DNA of 64,000 nt from JBHPGW01 sp042569785. GTDB taxonomy: Bacteria > Planctomycetota > Phycisphaerae > Sedimentisphaerales > Anaerobacaceae. The position numbers were made by a program, and so were the translations under genes. Under the pieces are notes generated by a model. The model ran no database searches, had not been told where the DNA came from, and was given only the letters and a program-made list of their open reading frames with translations. Below are positions 24,070-32,225 of the stretch, in pieces. The stretch is taken from positions 1 through 64,000 of the forward strand of contig JBHPGW010000004.1 in NCBI GenBank assembly GCA_042569785.1, written 5' to 3'. Position 1 is the first letter of the stretch, and each line of letters begins with the position of its first letter.

Positions 24070-25113
24070 ATGGCAAATAAAACAGCGGTCATTCTGTTAG
24101 CGGTAATGTTTCTTGCTGTCGGTTGTCAGGAAAGCCGGACTTCTGTAGGTGGGGGTTATTTGCGTATCGATACGCCTGAAGGTATGATCGGTTATCTTCA
24201 GCGTCAGGGTTCTCCGGCAATGAAGTCTGTCGAAATCTGGGACAACGTGTATGGGCCGGGGTTGAAAATAGGTACTGCGCATTATGAAGTTTTTACGACA
24301 CTTCTTGAGCCATTGATGCTTAGTCAGGTTTCCGGTTTTGTAGAGTCCGCGTATCGAGCGTACAACAGGCAGCTGCCCGAACCAATTGAGGCAACGAGGA
24401 AATTTACTGTTTATCTTTTTGCCACACGTTTGCAGTGGGAGCAGTTCACGAAAGAATTCACCGGCTCGCAGGCACCTTTGTATATGAAAATAAAATCTGG
24501 TGCTTATTATCTCAATGGTGTTTGCGTTACTTATAATATCGGTGCCAATCGGACGTTTTCGGTGCTCGGGCATGAAGGGTGGCATCAGTTCAACAGCAGG
24601 CTGTTCAAATATCGTCTGCCGAGCTGGCTCGATGAGGGCATCGCGATGCAGTTTGAGATTAGCAGGTATGAGAACGGCATGTTTTATTTTGAGCCTGCTC
24701 GCAATGGCGGCCGCTTAGGCGGTTTAAAAATCACATTGAGAAAAAACAAAATGATACCGCTTGAACAATTAGTGTCCATGAATCCGGGCGAGGCGATCGT
24801 GGCAAGTGACGACATGGTGACAGCTTTTTACAGTCAGGCCTATGCGCTGGTTCGATTTTTGCGGGAAGATAATTACAGTCAGCGGTTAGCCAATTATCAC
24901 TGGCTGCTCATTGATGGTTTAAAGGGTAACTGGCAGTTAAAGGGTCGGCTTAAAGAAATTGCGGCTGACCGGCGAATTCCGCTGACGGTTGGATGGAACC
25001 GAATCGTTGGGCCACAATTGTTCCGTGAATATATCAGCAAAGATTTCGAACGGATCGACCGTGAGTTTACTGATTTTTGTAGAAAGTCGGTCTATCACGT
25101 TCGAGTAAAGTGA
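24070..25113 (+). CDS. Lipoprotein with HExxH gluzincin-like motif
   Basis: 347 residues. A lipoprotein signal ends in LAVGC (Cys19). The mature part has LGHEGWHQFN with the zinc-type HExxH at His168-His172, followed at +16 to +20 by WLDEGIA, the Glu-containing third-ligand motif of gluzincin metalloproteases. An AMMECR1 gene lies upstream and maf 10 bases downstream. I infer a surface zinc peptidase; the family name (DUF1570-like) is only a guess, and the substrate is unknown. Confidence 0.8.
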   Translation: MANKTAVILLAVMFLAVGCQESRTSVGGGYLRIDTPEGMIGYLQRQGSPAMKSVEIWDNVYGPGLKIGTAHYEVFTTLLEPLMLSQVSGFVESAYRAYNRQLPEPIEATRKFTVYLFATRLQWEQFTKEFTGSQAPLYMKIKSGAYYLNGVCVTYNIGANRTFSVLGHEGWHQFNSRLFKYRLPSWLDEGIAMQFEISRYENGMFYFEPARNGGRLGGLKITLRKNKMIPLEQLVSMNPGEAIVASDDMVTAFYSQAYALVRFLREDNYSQRLANYHWLLIDGLKGNWQLKGRLKEIAADRRIPLTVGWNRIVGPQLFREYISKDFERIDREFTDFCRKSVYHVRVK

Positions 25114-25123
25114 TCGGTGATCA

Positions 25124-25705
25124 ATGAAAGATTTCTTTTCCCTTGTTTTGGCGTCGAGTTCGCCTCGGCGAAAGAGTTTGCTGAGCCAGGCAGGTTACGA
25201 GTTTCTCGTAGTCGAGCCTGAGGTTGATGAGTCTGGGTTTTCCAGTGAAGGGGTCGGCTCTTGTGATTATGCCAAGCAGCTTGCACTGGCTAAGGCTAAA
25301 AATGTCGCGGATAAGTTCGTGGATTCTGTGGTGATCGGGGCTGATACGATAGTCGATTATGAGGGGGAGATAATCGGTAAGCCTGCTGATATCAAAGACG
25401 CCGAGCAAACAGCAAGAAAACTTTTCGGCAAGGCTCACAAGGTAATAACCGGCATCGCGATCGTCAGGCTAAATGACGGTTTAGAGATAATCGAGAGTGA
25501 TACTACTGTCGTTTATCCTAAGAAAATGAGCGATTCGCAGATCGCTGAGCATCTTAAAGGCGGTTCCTGGCGTGGAAAAGCCGGTGGTTATGGAATTCAG
25601 GAGAGGGGGGATGAGTTCGTAGAGAAAATAGACGGGAGTTTGACCAATGTTATGGGTATGCCGATGGAGCTTTTACAGCGGGTGCTTGATGGATTAAAAA
25701 AGTAG
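25124..25705 (+). CDS. maf: Maf-like nucleoside triphosphate pyrophosphatase
   Basis: 193 residues of the Maf family, which hydrolyse dTTP/UTP or modified nucleotides as house-cleaning enzymes. The loop LASSSPRRKSLLSQAG (residues 9-24) is diagnostic; GADTIVDYEGEIIGKP (near 67-82) and the C-terminal GGYGIQERGDEFVEKIDGS complete the pattern. The length is standard. It ends 77 bases before the subtilase gene, which has its own promoter. Confidence 0.95.
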   Translation: MKDFFSLVLASSSPRRKSLLSQAGYEFLVVEPEVDESGFSSEGVGSCDYAKQLALAKAKNVADKFVDSVVIGADTIVDYEGEIIGKPADIKDAEQTARKLFGKAHKVITGIAIVRLNDGLEIIESDTTVVYPKKMSDSQIAEHLKGGSWRGKAGGYGIQERGDEFVEKIDGSLTNVMGMPMELLQRVLDGLKK

Positions 25706-25712
25706 AATTTCC

Positions 25713-25741
25713 TTGAATGTCTGGCTCTAATCGGGTATAAT
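25713..25741 (+). promoter_or_regulatory. Sigma-70-type promoter of the subtilase gene
   Basis: TTGAAT (25713-25718), a 17-base spacer, and a perfect TATAAT (25736-25741). The start codon at 25783 follows a strong GGGAGG ribosome site (25772-25777). Confidence 0.75.
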
Positions 25742-25782
25742 TAGTTGATTAGGGTTTTGTTGAAATATTTAGGGAGGTTAGG

Positions 25783-28080
25783 ATGAGGAATTTTTTGATA
25801 TTGGGCTTTCTTTGCGTATTTATTTTATCGGGAGTGGTTTGCGCCGAAAATTCGTCTGCGGCAGGTGGTTTTGTTGGTTATGTCGAGGATGAATTCATAG
25901 TTGTAATGAAAGAACAGGCCGGCGAGCTAAACGGGGGCCTAAGTAACGGGTATTTCGTAACAGGTAGAAAAGATCTTGACGATATCGGTAAGCAGTTCAA
26001 AGTCAGCCGTATCAAAAAACAATTCTCACCTGTTAAAAGAGAGCGAGTCGTTTCTACGTTAAGAAAAAAGTTGTCTCGCTATCACAAGGTTCGATTTGAA
26101 AATGGTTCGCTCGCTGAAGCGATGGAGGCTTATCGCAAACATCCGCTGGTCGAACTGGTCGAGCCGATCGGTATTTGTCAGGTTTATCTTGAAGCTAACG
26201 ACCCTACTTATCTGGCTGGGCCGCCTGGTCAGTGGAATCTTTGGGGCACTTACGGTATCGAAGCTAATACGGCATGGAACACAGAAACAGGTGATCCTAA
26301 TGTAGTGGTAGCAGTTGCCGATACCGGTGTGCGTTACTATCACCCTGACCTGGGCGGGGACAATGCTGCGTGGGGGCCTGACAGCCCGGCGACTAACGGG
26401 AATATCTGGGTCAATGCCGGTGAGATCCCAGACAATGGTATTGACGACGACGATAACGGTTTTGTAGACGATACGATCGGATGGGATTTTGTTTCGCGTA
26501 ACCGTGGTGGAGGTATTAACTGTATTGATATTGACTGCTCCGATGTCGACAACGACCCAGATGATGGTGAAGGACATGGCACTTATGTAGCCGGCATTAT
26601 AAGTATGATCACAAATAACGCTTATAAGGGGGCAGGTGTCGCGGGTGGTTTCAGTGACGGCAATACCAGTGGAGTTGGTAATGGCGTTAAAGTTATGCCA
26701 TTGCGTATCGGTTACGAAGCGAATCAGGGCGGAACTATTTTTCCAATCGTGTACATGGACTGGGCAGGGGAAGCGATCGTTTATGCGGTAGACCAAAAAA
26801 TAGAGAATAACGTCAACGTAGTTGCCGTCAATTGTTCCTGGGGCTCTGTCTATGAAAGTGGTTTAGATTTGGCAGTTAATTACGCATTGGCCAATGATGT
26901 GATGGTTGTTCACGCCGCGGGTAATAGTGCTAGTTCAACTCCCGGATTTCTTGGCAGTAAAGCTGGTGTAATGAACGTTGCGGCGACCGATATCAGCGGT
27001 GTTGGCGCCTGGTTCACAAATTACGGCTCGTGGGTGGATGTTGCAGGGCCTGGGGTTAGTATCTTCAGCACATACGTCGATAGCCCCAGTTACACAGCGG
27101 TACTTTCCGGTACTTCGGCGGCAGCTCCACATGCCTGTGCTATTGCGGCACTACTCGAATCGTTCGATCCGTCTCTTACCCGCTTTGAAAAATTCAACTT
27201 TATCGTCAATAACACAATACCGTATAATGATGCCAAAGACCTTGGCTCAGGGATTATGAATGCCGCAAAGGCAATTGAAGCGGCCTTTCCCCTTTCGCCT
27301 GCTGATTTTAATGGCGATCGACTTATAGATATGGCGGATCTTAAGGTTATAGTGACAAACTGGCTGTTTGGAATATCTGCTGATACAGTGCCCAGTCCGC
27401 AAGTAGCCAGGTGGAAACTTGACGGCAATGTTGAAGACTCTGTCGGCGGTAATGATGGTACTATCAATGGCGATCCTGAGTGGGTAGATGGTATTGTTTT
27501 GGGCGGGTTAGAGTTTGACGGCGACGACTATATCAACTGCGGTAATGACAGCAGTCTGAATCTGAGCAATAATTTCTCAATTGCTTTATGGCTAAAAGCT
27601 GACAGCGGAGTGGCTGTTCTTTGCAAGGGTACAAAAAACGCAACACAACTCAACGGCGCATATAGTATCAATTACAATGGCACTGACAGCTGTATTTTTA
27701 TTTTAAGGGACAATACTAATACTGCTTTTAATATGATCTCGGCACCGATAACCGCTGGACAGTGGACGCATATCACTGCCACGTTCAGTGACGGTGATAT
27801 GACTCTTTATACAGACGGCAGCACACCGGCAGCAACGGGGACATTAGCGACAGCAACTATAAACACCAATACCGAGTCATTTGTAATTGGATGCGAAACA
27901 AATGATTCTTACTATCTCACCGGCAGCCTCGACGATGTGCGAATTTATAACAGCGTTCTTTCTGAGGGTGATATTCAGGCTATCGTTTTGTTGTCGGCAG
28001 AGGGTGACCTGAATGGTGACAGTAAGGTCGATGGTGAAGATTTTGCCGATCTGGCAGGACAATGGTCTCCCGAGCACTGA
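25783..28080 (+). CDS. Secreted S8 subtilisin-like serine protease with LamG and dockerin-like loops
   Basis: 765 residues with an N-terminal signal peptide (ILGFLCVFILSGVVCA). After a ~130-residue propeptide-like region comes the peptidase S8 domain: Asp in AVADTGVRYYHPDL (near 179), His in GEGHGTYVAGI (near 265), Ser in SGTSAAAPHA (near 444). A calcium-loop unit DFNGDRLIDMADLKVIVTNW follows (near 508-527), then a LamG-like domain (near 543-735) and a second loop unit GDLNGDSKVDGEDFADLAGQ near the end (742-761). Such single dockerin-like units are common on planctomycete secreted proteins. The role is probably extracellular protein breakdown. Confidence 0.93.
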   Translation: MRNFLILGFLCVFILSGVVCAENSSAAGGFVGYVEDEFIVVMKEQAGELNGGLSNGYFVTGRKDLDDIGKQFKVSRIKKQFSPVKRERVVSTLRKKLSRYHKVRFENGSLAEAMEAYRKHPLVELVEPIGICQVYLEANDPTYLAGPPGQWNLWGTYGIEANTAWNTETGDPNVVVAVADTGVRYYHPDLGGDNAAWGPDSPATNGNIWVNAGEIPDNGIDDDDNGFVDDTIGWDFVSRNRGGGINCIDIDCSDVDNDPDDGEGHGTYVAGIISMITNNAYKGAGVAGGFSDGNTSGVGNGVKVMPLRIGYEANQGGTIFPIVYMDWAGEAIVYAVDQKIENNVNVVAVNCSWGSVYESGLDLAVNYALANDVMVVHAAGNSASSTPGFLGSKAGVMNVAATDISGVGAWFTNYGSWVDVAGPGVSIFSTYVDSPSYTAVLSGTSAAAPHACAIAALLESFDPSLTRFEKFNFIVNNTIPYNDAKDLGSGIMNAAKAIEAAFPLSPADFNGDRLIDMADLKVIVTNWLFGISADTVPSPQVARWKLDGNVEDSVGGNDGTINGDPEWVDGIVLGGLEFDGDDYINCGNDSSLNLSNNFSIALWLKADSGVAVLCKGTKNATQLNGAYSINYNGTDSCIFILRDNTNTAFNMISAPITAGQWTHITATFSDGDMTLYTDGSTPAATGTLATATINTNTESFVIGCETNDSYYLTGSLDDVRIYNSVLSEGDIQAIVLLSAEGDLNGDSKVDGEDFADLAGQWSPEH

Positions 28081-28136
28081 CTTCCTGCACCGCCGCTTTA
28101 GTGATTCATATATTGTGTGCTTGAGAGGAGAATAAC

Positions 28137-28220
28137 TGCCGAAGGAGGGACTTGAACCCTCACCCTGTCGCCAGGACGGGATTTTGAATCCCGCGCGTCT
28201 GCCAATTCCGCCACTTCGGC
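28137..28220 (-). tRNA. tRNA-Leu (anticodon CAA)
   Basis: On the minus strand a class II tRNA folds from GCCGAAG (acceptor, 28220 down) to CTTCGGC, with discriminator A at 28137. The anticodon stem-loop GGGAT-TCAAAA-ATCCC region gives loop TTCAAAA and anticodon CAA, reading UUG. A long variable arm (CCTGGCGACAGG) and the T-arm GGGTTCAAGTCCC are present. No CCA is encoded. 84 bases including the discriminator. Confidence 0.93.
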
Positions 28221-28300
28221 TTCGATAGCGTATTATCTGTTATTTTGGGGCGATTGTCAATCGCAGGGGGAAATTTTTCCGGAATCTCACGCTAAAAAAC

Positions 28301-28330
28301 TTGACTATACCTCTATGGCGATTGCATAAT
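28301..28330 (+). promoter_or_regulatory. Sigma-70-type promoter of the WYL regulator gene
   Basis: TTGACT (28301-28306), 18-base spacer, CATAAT (28325-28330). The TTG at 28301 could be read as an in-frame start, but it fits better as the -35 box. Confidence 0.65.
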
Positions 28331-28378
28331 CATAGCAGTAACAGAAAGGATTTTTGTGTTAACTATTTGGCGGCGGCG

Positions 28379-29350
28379 ATGAAACCTAAAAAGATAACCA
28401 GGATCATGCGTATTCTCACAGCCTTACAGGCTGGTGAGTGCTGCAACGTTAACGATCTGGGGAAGATGTTTGGCGCAAGTAGGCGAACTATCTTTCGTGA
28501 TCTCAAGGAATTAGAGAATATCGGTGTTCCTTACCACTTTGACAACAAAGACGGTACTTACACAATGGACCCGGATTTTTTTCTTCCGCCTATCGACTTG
28601 ACGCTTCAGGAGGCACTTAGCCTGCTGCTGGTTGTACACAATTCGTTTAATCAGATGCAGATGCCGTATGAGGATTCGGCGTTGGCCGGGGTACTTAAGA
28701 TTAGCAGTAATCTGCCCATTAAGACCAGGCAATATTGCTCAGCCGCAATAAAGAATGTTTCCACACGAACCCACGCCGGTGCTCCGATGGCAGGGCTTAG
28801 CAAAACTTTCACACTGTTACAACAAGCGGTTATGAATAAACAAAAGGTGGCCCTGCATTACGATTCGATTTTCGATAAGCAGGTCATCAAGCTGACGCTT
28901 TGCCCCTGTCATCTGATGTATAACCATCGTGCCTGGTATGTGTTGGGGTTTTCGAGCCTGCACGATAGTATCCGTATGTTCAAGCTCAATCGTGTAAAGA
29001 AAATAAAACTCCTGACCGCAAAATTCATCGAGGATAAAAAATTTGAGCTGTACGAGCATCTCGGCAGAGCATGGTCGATGATCCCTGAGGGTCAACTGTA
29101 TAATATTAAGCTTCGATTTGCAGCCAAGGTTGCCCGTAATGTGACAGAGGTGTCGTGGCACAGTACTCAACAGGTTACACACAATCCAGATGGATCCGCT
29201 ACGGTCGATTTCCGCATCGATGGGCTTGGAGAGATAATCTGGTGGGTGCTGGGTTACGGGGACCAGGTAGAGGTACTCGCGCCGAAGGCGCTTCGGGATC
29301 GCGTAATTAAAGCCGCGAAAAAGATGATAAAGATAAACGAACGCGTGTGA
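28379..29350 (+). CDS. HTH-WYL domain transcriptional regulator
   Basis: 323 residues from ATG 28379. The N-terminal helix-turn-helix (NVNDLGKMFGASRRTIFRDL, near residues 21-40) is of the DeoR/HTH_11 type; the central part and the WYL domain (YNHRAWYVLGFS near 180-191) sense ligands, often nucleotide or nucleic-acid signals; a WCX-like C-terminal region follows. Proteins of this form (YafY/PafBC-like) control DNA-damage or defence genes in some bacteria, but no such target lies beside it. It is monocistronic, followed by a 307-base gap. Confidence 0.9.
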   Translation: MKPKKITRIMRILTALQAGECCNVNDLGKMFGASRRTIFRDLKELENIGVPYHFDNKDGTYTMDPDFFLPPIDLTLQEALSLLLVVHNSFNQMQMPYEDSALAGVLKISSNLPIKTRQYCSAAIKNVSTRTHAGAPMAGLSKTFTLLQQAVMNKQKVALHYDSIFDKQVIKLTLCPCHLMYNHRAWYVLGFSSLHDSIRMFKLNRVKKIKLLTAKFIEDKKFELYEHLGRAWSMIPEGQLYNIKLRFAAKVARNVTEVSWHSTQQVTHNPDGSATVDFRIDGLGEIIWWVLGYGDQVEVLAPKALRDRVIKAAKKMIKINERV

Positions 29351-29657
29351 AATCACTGTGGATAAGTTGTTAGGAAACCTGTGTGTTTATGATGGGTGGA
29401 AACTGGCGGAAAGTTATAGTGTTAGATATTGTTAGTGAGATAAGTATTGATAAGAGGGATTTCACAAGTTATCCACCAGATGGTTTGAGTGATTTTTTAT
29501 GTTAAGTAATTTTATAATAAGGTGTTGGAATTGGTTAGAGCCGAAGACCTGACAATTTCACAGCCTATATGACTAATACTAATATATTTATATATTATAA
29601 TAGAAACTACTTACAGCGGTGTTAGATATTGAGAAATTGTGCGGATGAAAGGGGATT
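29351..29657. other. Intergenic region with two DnaA-box-like sites and an AT-rich stretch
   Basis: Right after the WYL gene stop is TGTGGATAA (29357-29365), a perfect DnaA box on the minus strand; 29469-29477 is TTATCCACC, one mismatch, in the opposite orientation. The sites extend as an inverted pair (GTGGATAAGTTGT and ACAAGTTATCCAC). About 95 bases further on lies an AT-rich run (29571-29605, TAATATATTTATATATTATA). No gene is present. It could be an origin-like or DnaA-regulated locus, or chance. Confidence 0.45.
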
Positions 29658-30395
29658 ATGCAGGAGATGAAAAAGCGTTTAGAAGACAAAGTTGCACTGG
29701 TAACAGGAGCAAGCAGAGGTATAGGCAGAGCTATCAGTATCGCATTGGCTAAAGAAGGGGCCAGCGTTGTTCTCGCGGCTCGGTCGAGGGATAAATTAAA
29801 TGAAGTTGCTGATGAGGTAACTGCCGCAGGTGGTAAGGCTCATATTGCTACTGTCGAACTTACGGAAGAGGAATCTATAAAAAATATTGTAAAGGCGGCC
29901 GCAGAAAAATTTGGCAGGTTGGATATACTGGTCAACAATGCAGGTATTACGCATTCAGCAAGCCTGGAGGATACCCGGACCAGCGACTGGGAGAGGTGTA
30001 TGCAGGTTAATTCGCGGGCACCATTTATCCTTTGCAGGGAGGCGCTTGGCTTGTTGAAAAAAGCACCGGCTGGTTACATTATCAATATTGCCTCAGTGGT
30101 AGGGGTTAAGGGTTACCCTCTGCAAAGTGCTTATACCGCATCTAAACATGCTCTGCGCGGTATGACGATGTCGCTATCAGAGGAAATGAACGGAACGAAT
30201 GTCAAAGTGCACCTGCTTTGTCCGGGTGGAGTTGATACCGATATGGTTGACAGGGTTCGGCCCGATATTCCTAAGGACGAACTCATAAAACCCGAAGAGA
30301 TCGCTGAATTAGTGCTGTACCTTGTAACACATAAAGGAAATGCGATTATCGATCAGATAAATATTCGCAGGGCCAGCTCGACTCCGTGGTTTTAA
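29658..30395 (+). CDS. Short-chain dehydrogenase/reductase (FabG-like)
   Basis: 245 residues of the classical SDR family. The NAD(P) motif TGASRGIGRA lies near residues 16-25, NNAG near 92-95, the catalytic Ser in NIASVVG, and the Tyr/Lys pair in YTASKHA near 157-163. It resembles 3-oxoacyl-ACP reductases, but the C-terminus (NIRRASSTPWF) is not FabG-like, and no fatty-acid gene is adjacent, so the substrate is open. A terminator follows directly. Confidence 0.9.
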   Translation: MQEMKKRLEDKVALVTGASRGIGRAISIALAKEGASVVLAARSRDKLNEVADEVTAAGGKAHIATVELTEEESIKNIVKAAAEKFGRLDILVNNAGITHSASLEDTRTSDWERCMQVNSRAPFILCREALGLLKKAPAGYIINIASVVGVKGYPLQSAYTASKHALRGMTMSLSEEMNGTNVKVHLLCPGGVDTDMVDRVRPDIPKDELIKPEEIAELVLYLVTHKGNAIIDQINIRRASSTPWF

Positions 30396-30427
30396 AAAAA
30401 AACTGCTAACGCTGGGGCAGTTTTTTT
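30396..30427 (+). terminator. Rho-independent terminator after the SDR gene
   Basis: A-tract plus AACTGC, loop TAACGCTGGG, then GCAGTT followed by seven T residues. It overlaps the end of the stop region of the SDR gene by position only. Confidence 0.8.
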
Positions 30428-30482
30428 GGTATAAAAGGACAGTGATGAATTAAACGACCTTAAAAATGATGGTGGAGGTTTA

Positions 30483-32225
30483 ATGGCTCTTGCGGCAAGG
30501 ATGCGACAAAAACAATGGCAGGTTCACCCGGCTGATGAGCATACCGCTGAATTTGCCGACTCACTTAAGGTGCCCCAACTTATAGCACAGGTATTGATCA
30601 ACCGGGGGGTAACCGATGCTGAAACAGCACAGGTGTTTCTCAACCCGAAACTTACCGAACTGATCGGCCCCGAACAGATGCCGGGAGTTAAACAGGCGGT
30701 TGCTCGTATAAAGCTGGCGATTGAAAATAAAGAGAAGATCACGATATATGGGGATTATGATGTTGATGGCATAACAAGTGTTTCAATCCTCTGGCAATTG
30801 TTCACCATACTCGGCGCCGACATTGATTATTATATTCCACATCGCGTTGAAGAAGGGTATGGCCTGAACTCTGAGGCGGTCGAGGAGTTAGCCAGGGCGG
30901 GCACCAGAGTCCTGATAACAGTTGACTGCGGAGTAACTGCTATAGATTCTGCCAAGGCAGCAGCGGTCGCTGGTATTGATCTGATAATAACCGATCATCA
31001 CCAGTTGGGAAGACAGTTGCCCCAGGCGGTCGCGATCGTTCATCCGTTGCTGGATGAAACTTACGGCAATCATAATTCGGCGGGGGCGATGGTGGCGTTT
31101 AAGTTTGCCTGGGCCATCGCGAATGATTTCAATAACGGTCGTAAACTTTCCGGCCAGTTGCGTGATTTCATGATAACGGCGACATCGCTTGCGGCAATGG
31201 GGACGATCGCTGATGTTATGGACCTTCGCGGCGAGAATCGTGTGCTTACAAATTACGGATTAAAATCGTTGCCTAAGTGCGGGCTTTGCGGAATAGATGC
31301 TCTGATAGAGTCTACCGGCCTTACCGGACAGGGACTTGACAGTTACCATATAGGCTTTCGTCTGGCACCGATGCTTAACGCGGCAGGCAGGATGGGACAT
31401 GCGCGATTAGCGGTGGAGCTTTTGACCAGTGACAGCAATATTCGGTCGATGCAGATAGCTGACTATCTTAAAGAGCAGAACAATCAGCGTCGTAGTTGCG
31501 AACGCAAGATATTCAAGCAGGCCTGCGAGATGATAATGGCCCAGGGGCTCAATCATCCTGATAGAAAGAGTATTGTACTGGCAAACGAGGGCTGGCATAC
31601 CGGTGTGATCGGGATCGTTGCTTCGAGGATAATCGATAAGTATTATCGTCCGACAATTATGATCAATACTGAAGAAAAATTTGCCCAGGGTTCGGCACGT
31701 TCGATACCGGGCTTTGATATTCATGCGGCGATCGAGGCCTGCTCGGAGCATCTGGAGAGGTTTGGCGGGCACAAGATGGCGGCTGGAGTGAGGTTGGAGA
31801 CTGGGAAAATTGAATCTTTCGCAGCGGACTTCGAGGCTTATGCGAAAGAAAATATTCTGCAGGAAAATGTTGTGGCCAAACTCGATATCGATGCGATGGC
31901 CGAACTGGGTGAATTTAATTATGATACAGTAAGTCGATTGCAGATGCTTGAGCCTTTTGGTCAGGGTAATCCTGAGCCTGTTTTCGCAACCAAAGGTGTG
32001 CGTCTTGTTTCGCCTCCGAGAAAGGTCGGAGCAAAGGGCGACCACTTGCAGTTAACAGTAACCGACAATACCGCAACTATACGCTGTATCGGTTTTGGGA
32101 TGGGGAAATTCGAGAAGAAGCTGCTTGGGGCGGACTTTTTTAGTATTGCGTATCAGCCCGGGCTCAACACCTTCAATGGTAATACCAATGTTCAGCTTGT
32201 GTTAAAAGATATTCAGTTCGATTGA
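30483..32225 (+). CDS. recJ: Single-stranded-DNA exonuclease RecJ
   Basis: 580 residues. RecJ degrades ssDNA 5' to 3' in recombination and mismatch repair. The DHH-family motifs are present: YGDYDVDGITS (near residues 91-101), VDCGV, and TDHHQLG (near 169-175); the DHHA1 part holds GWHTGVIGIVASR and FGGHKMAAG (near 428-436), and an OB-like C-terminal domain follows. Length is standard. Its last 13 bases overlap the converging transglutaminase gene. Confidence 0.95.
   Translation: MALAARMRQKQWQVHPADEHTAEFADSLKVPQLIAQVLINRGVTDAETAQVFLNPKLTELIGPEQMPGVKQAVARIKLAIENKEKITIYGDYDVDGITSVSILWQLFTILGADIDYYIPHRVEEGYGLNSEAVEELARAGTRVLITVDCGVTAIDSAKAAAVAGIDLIITDHHQLGRQLPQAVAIVHPLLDETYGNHNSAGAMVAFKFAWAIANDFNNGRKLSGQLRDFMITATSLAAMGTIADVMDLRGENRVLTNYGLKSLPKCGLCGIDALIESTGLTGQGLDSYHIGFRLAPMLNAAGRMGHARLAVELLTSDSNIRSMQIADYLKEQNNQRRSCERKIFKQACEMIMAQGLNHPDRKSIVLANEGWHTGVIGIVASRIIDKYYRPTIMINTEEKFAQGSARSIPGFDIHAAIEACSEHLERFGGHKMAAGVRLETGKIESFAADFEAYAKENILQENVVAKLDIDAMAELGEFNYDTVSRLQMLEPFGQGNPEPVFATKGVRLVSPPRKVGAKGDHLQLTVTDNTATIRCIGFGMGKFEKKLLGADFFSIAYQPGLNTFNGNTNVQLVLKDIQFD

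Noticed and set aside
23503..25113. An AmmeMemoRadiSam system
   Set aside because: Only the AMMECR1 protein is present; the neighbours are a VTT membrane protein and a HExxH lipoprotein, not Memo or a radical SAM enzyme.
28301..28378. TTG start for the WYL regulator at 28301
   Set aside because: The TTG is the -35 box TTGACT of a good promoter with CATAAT at 28325; the HTH domain starts at ATG 28379.
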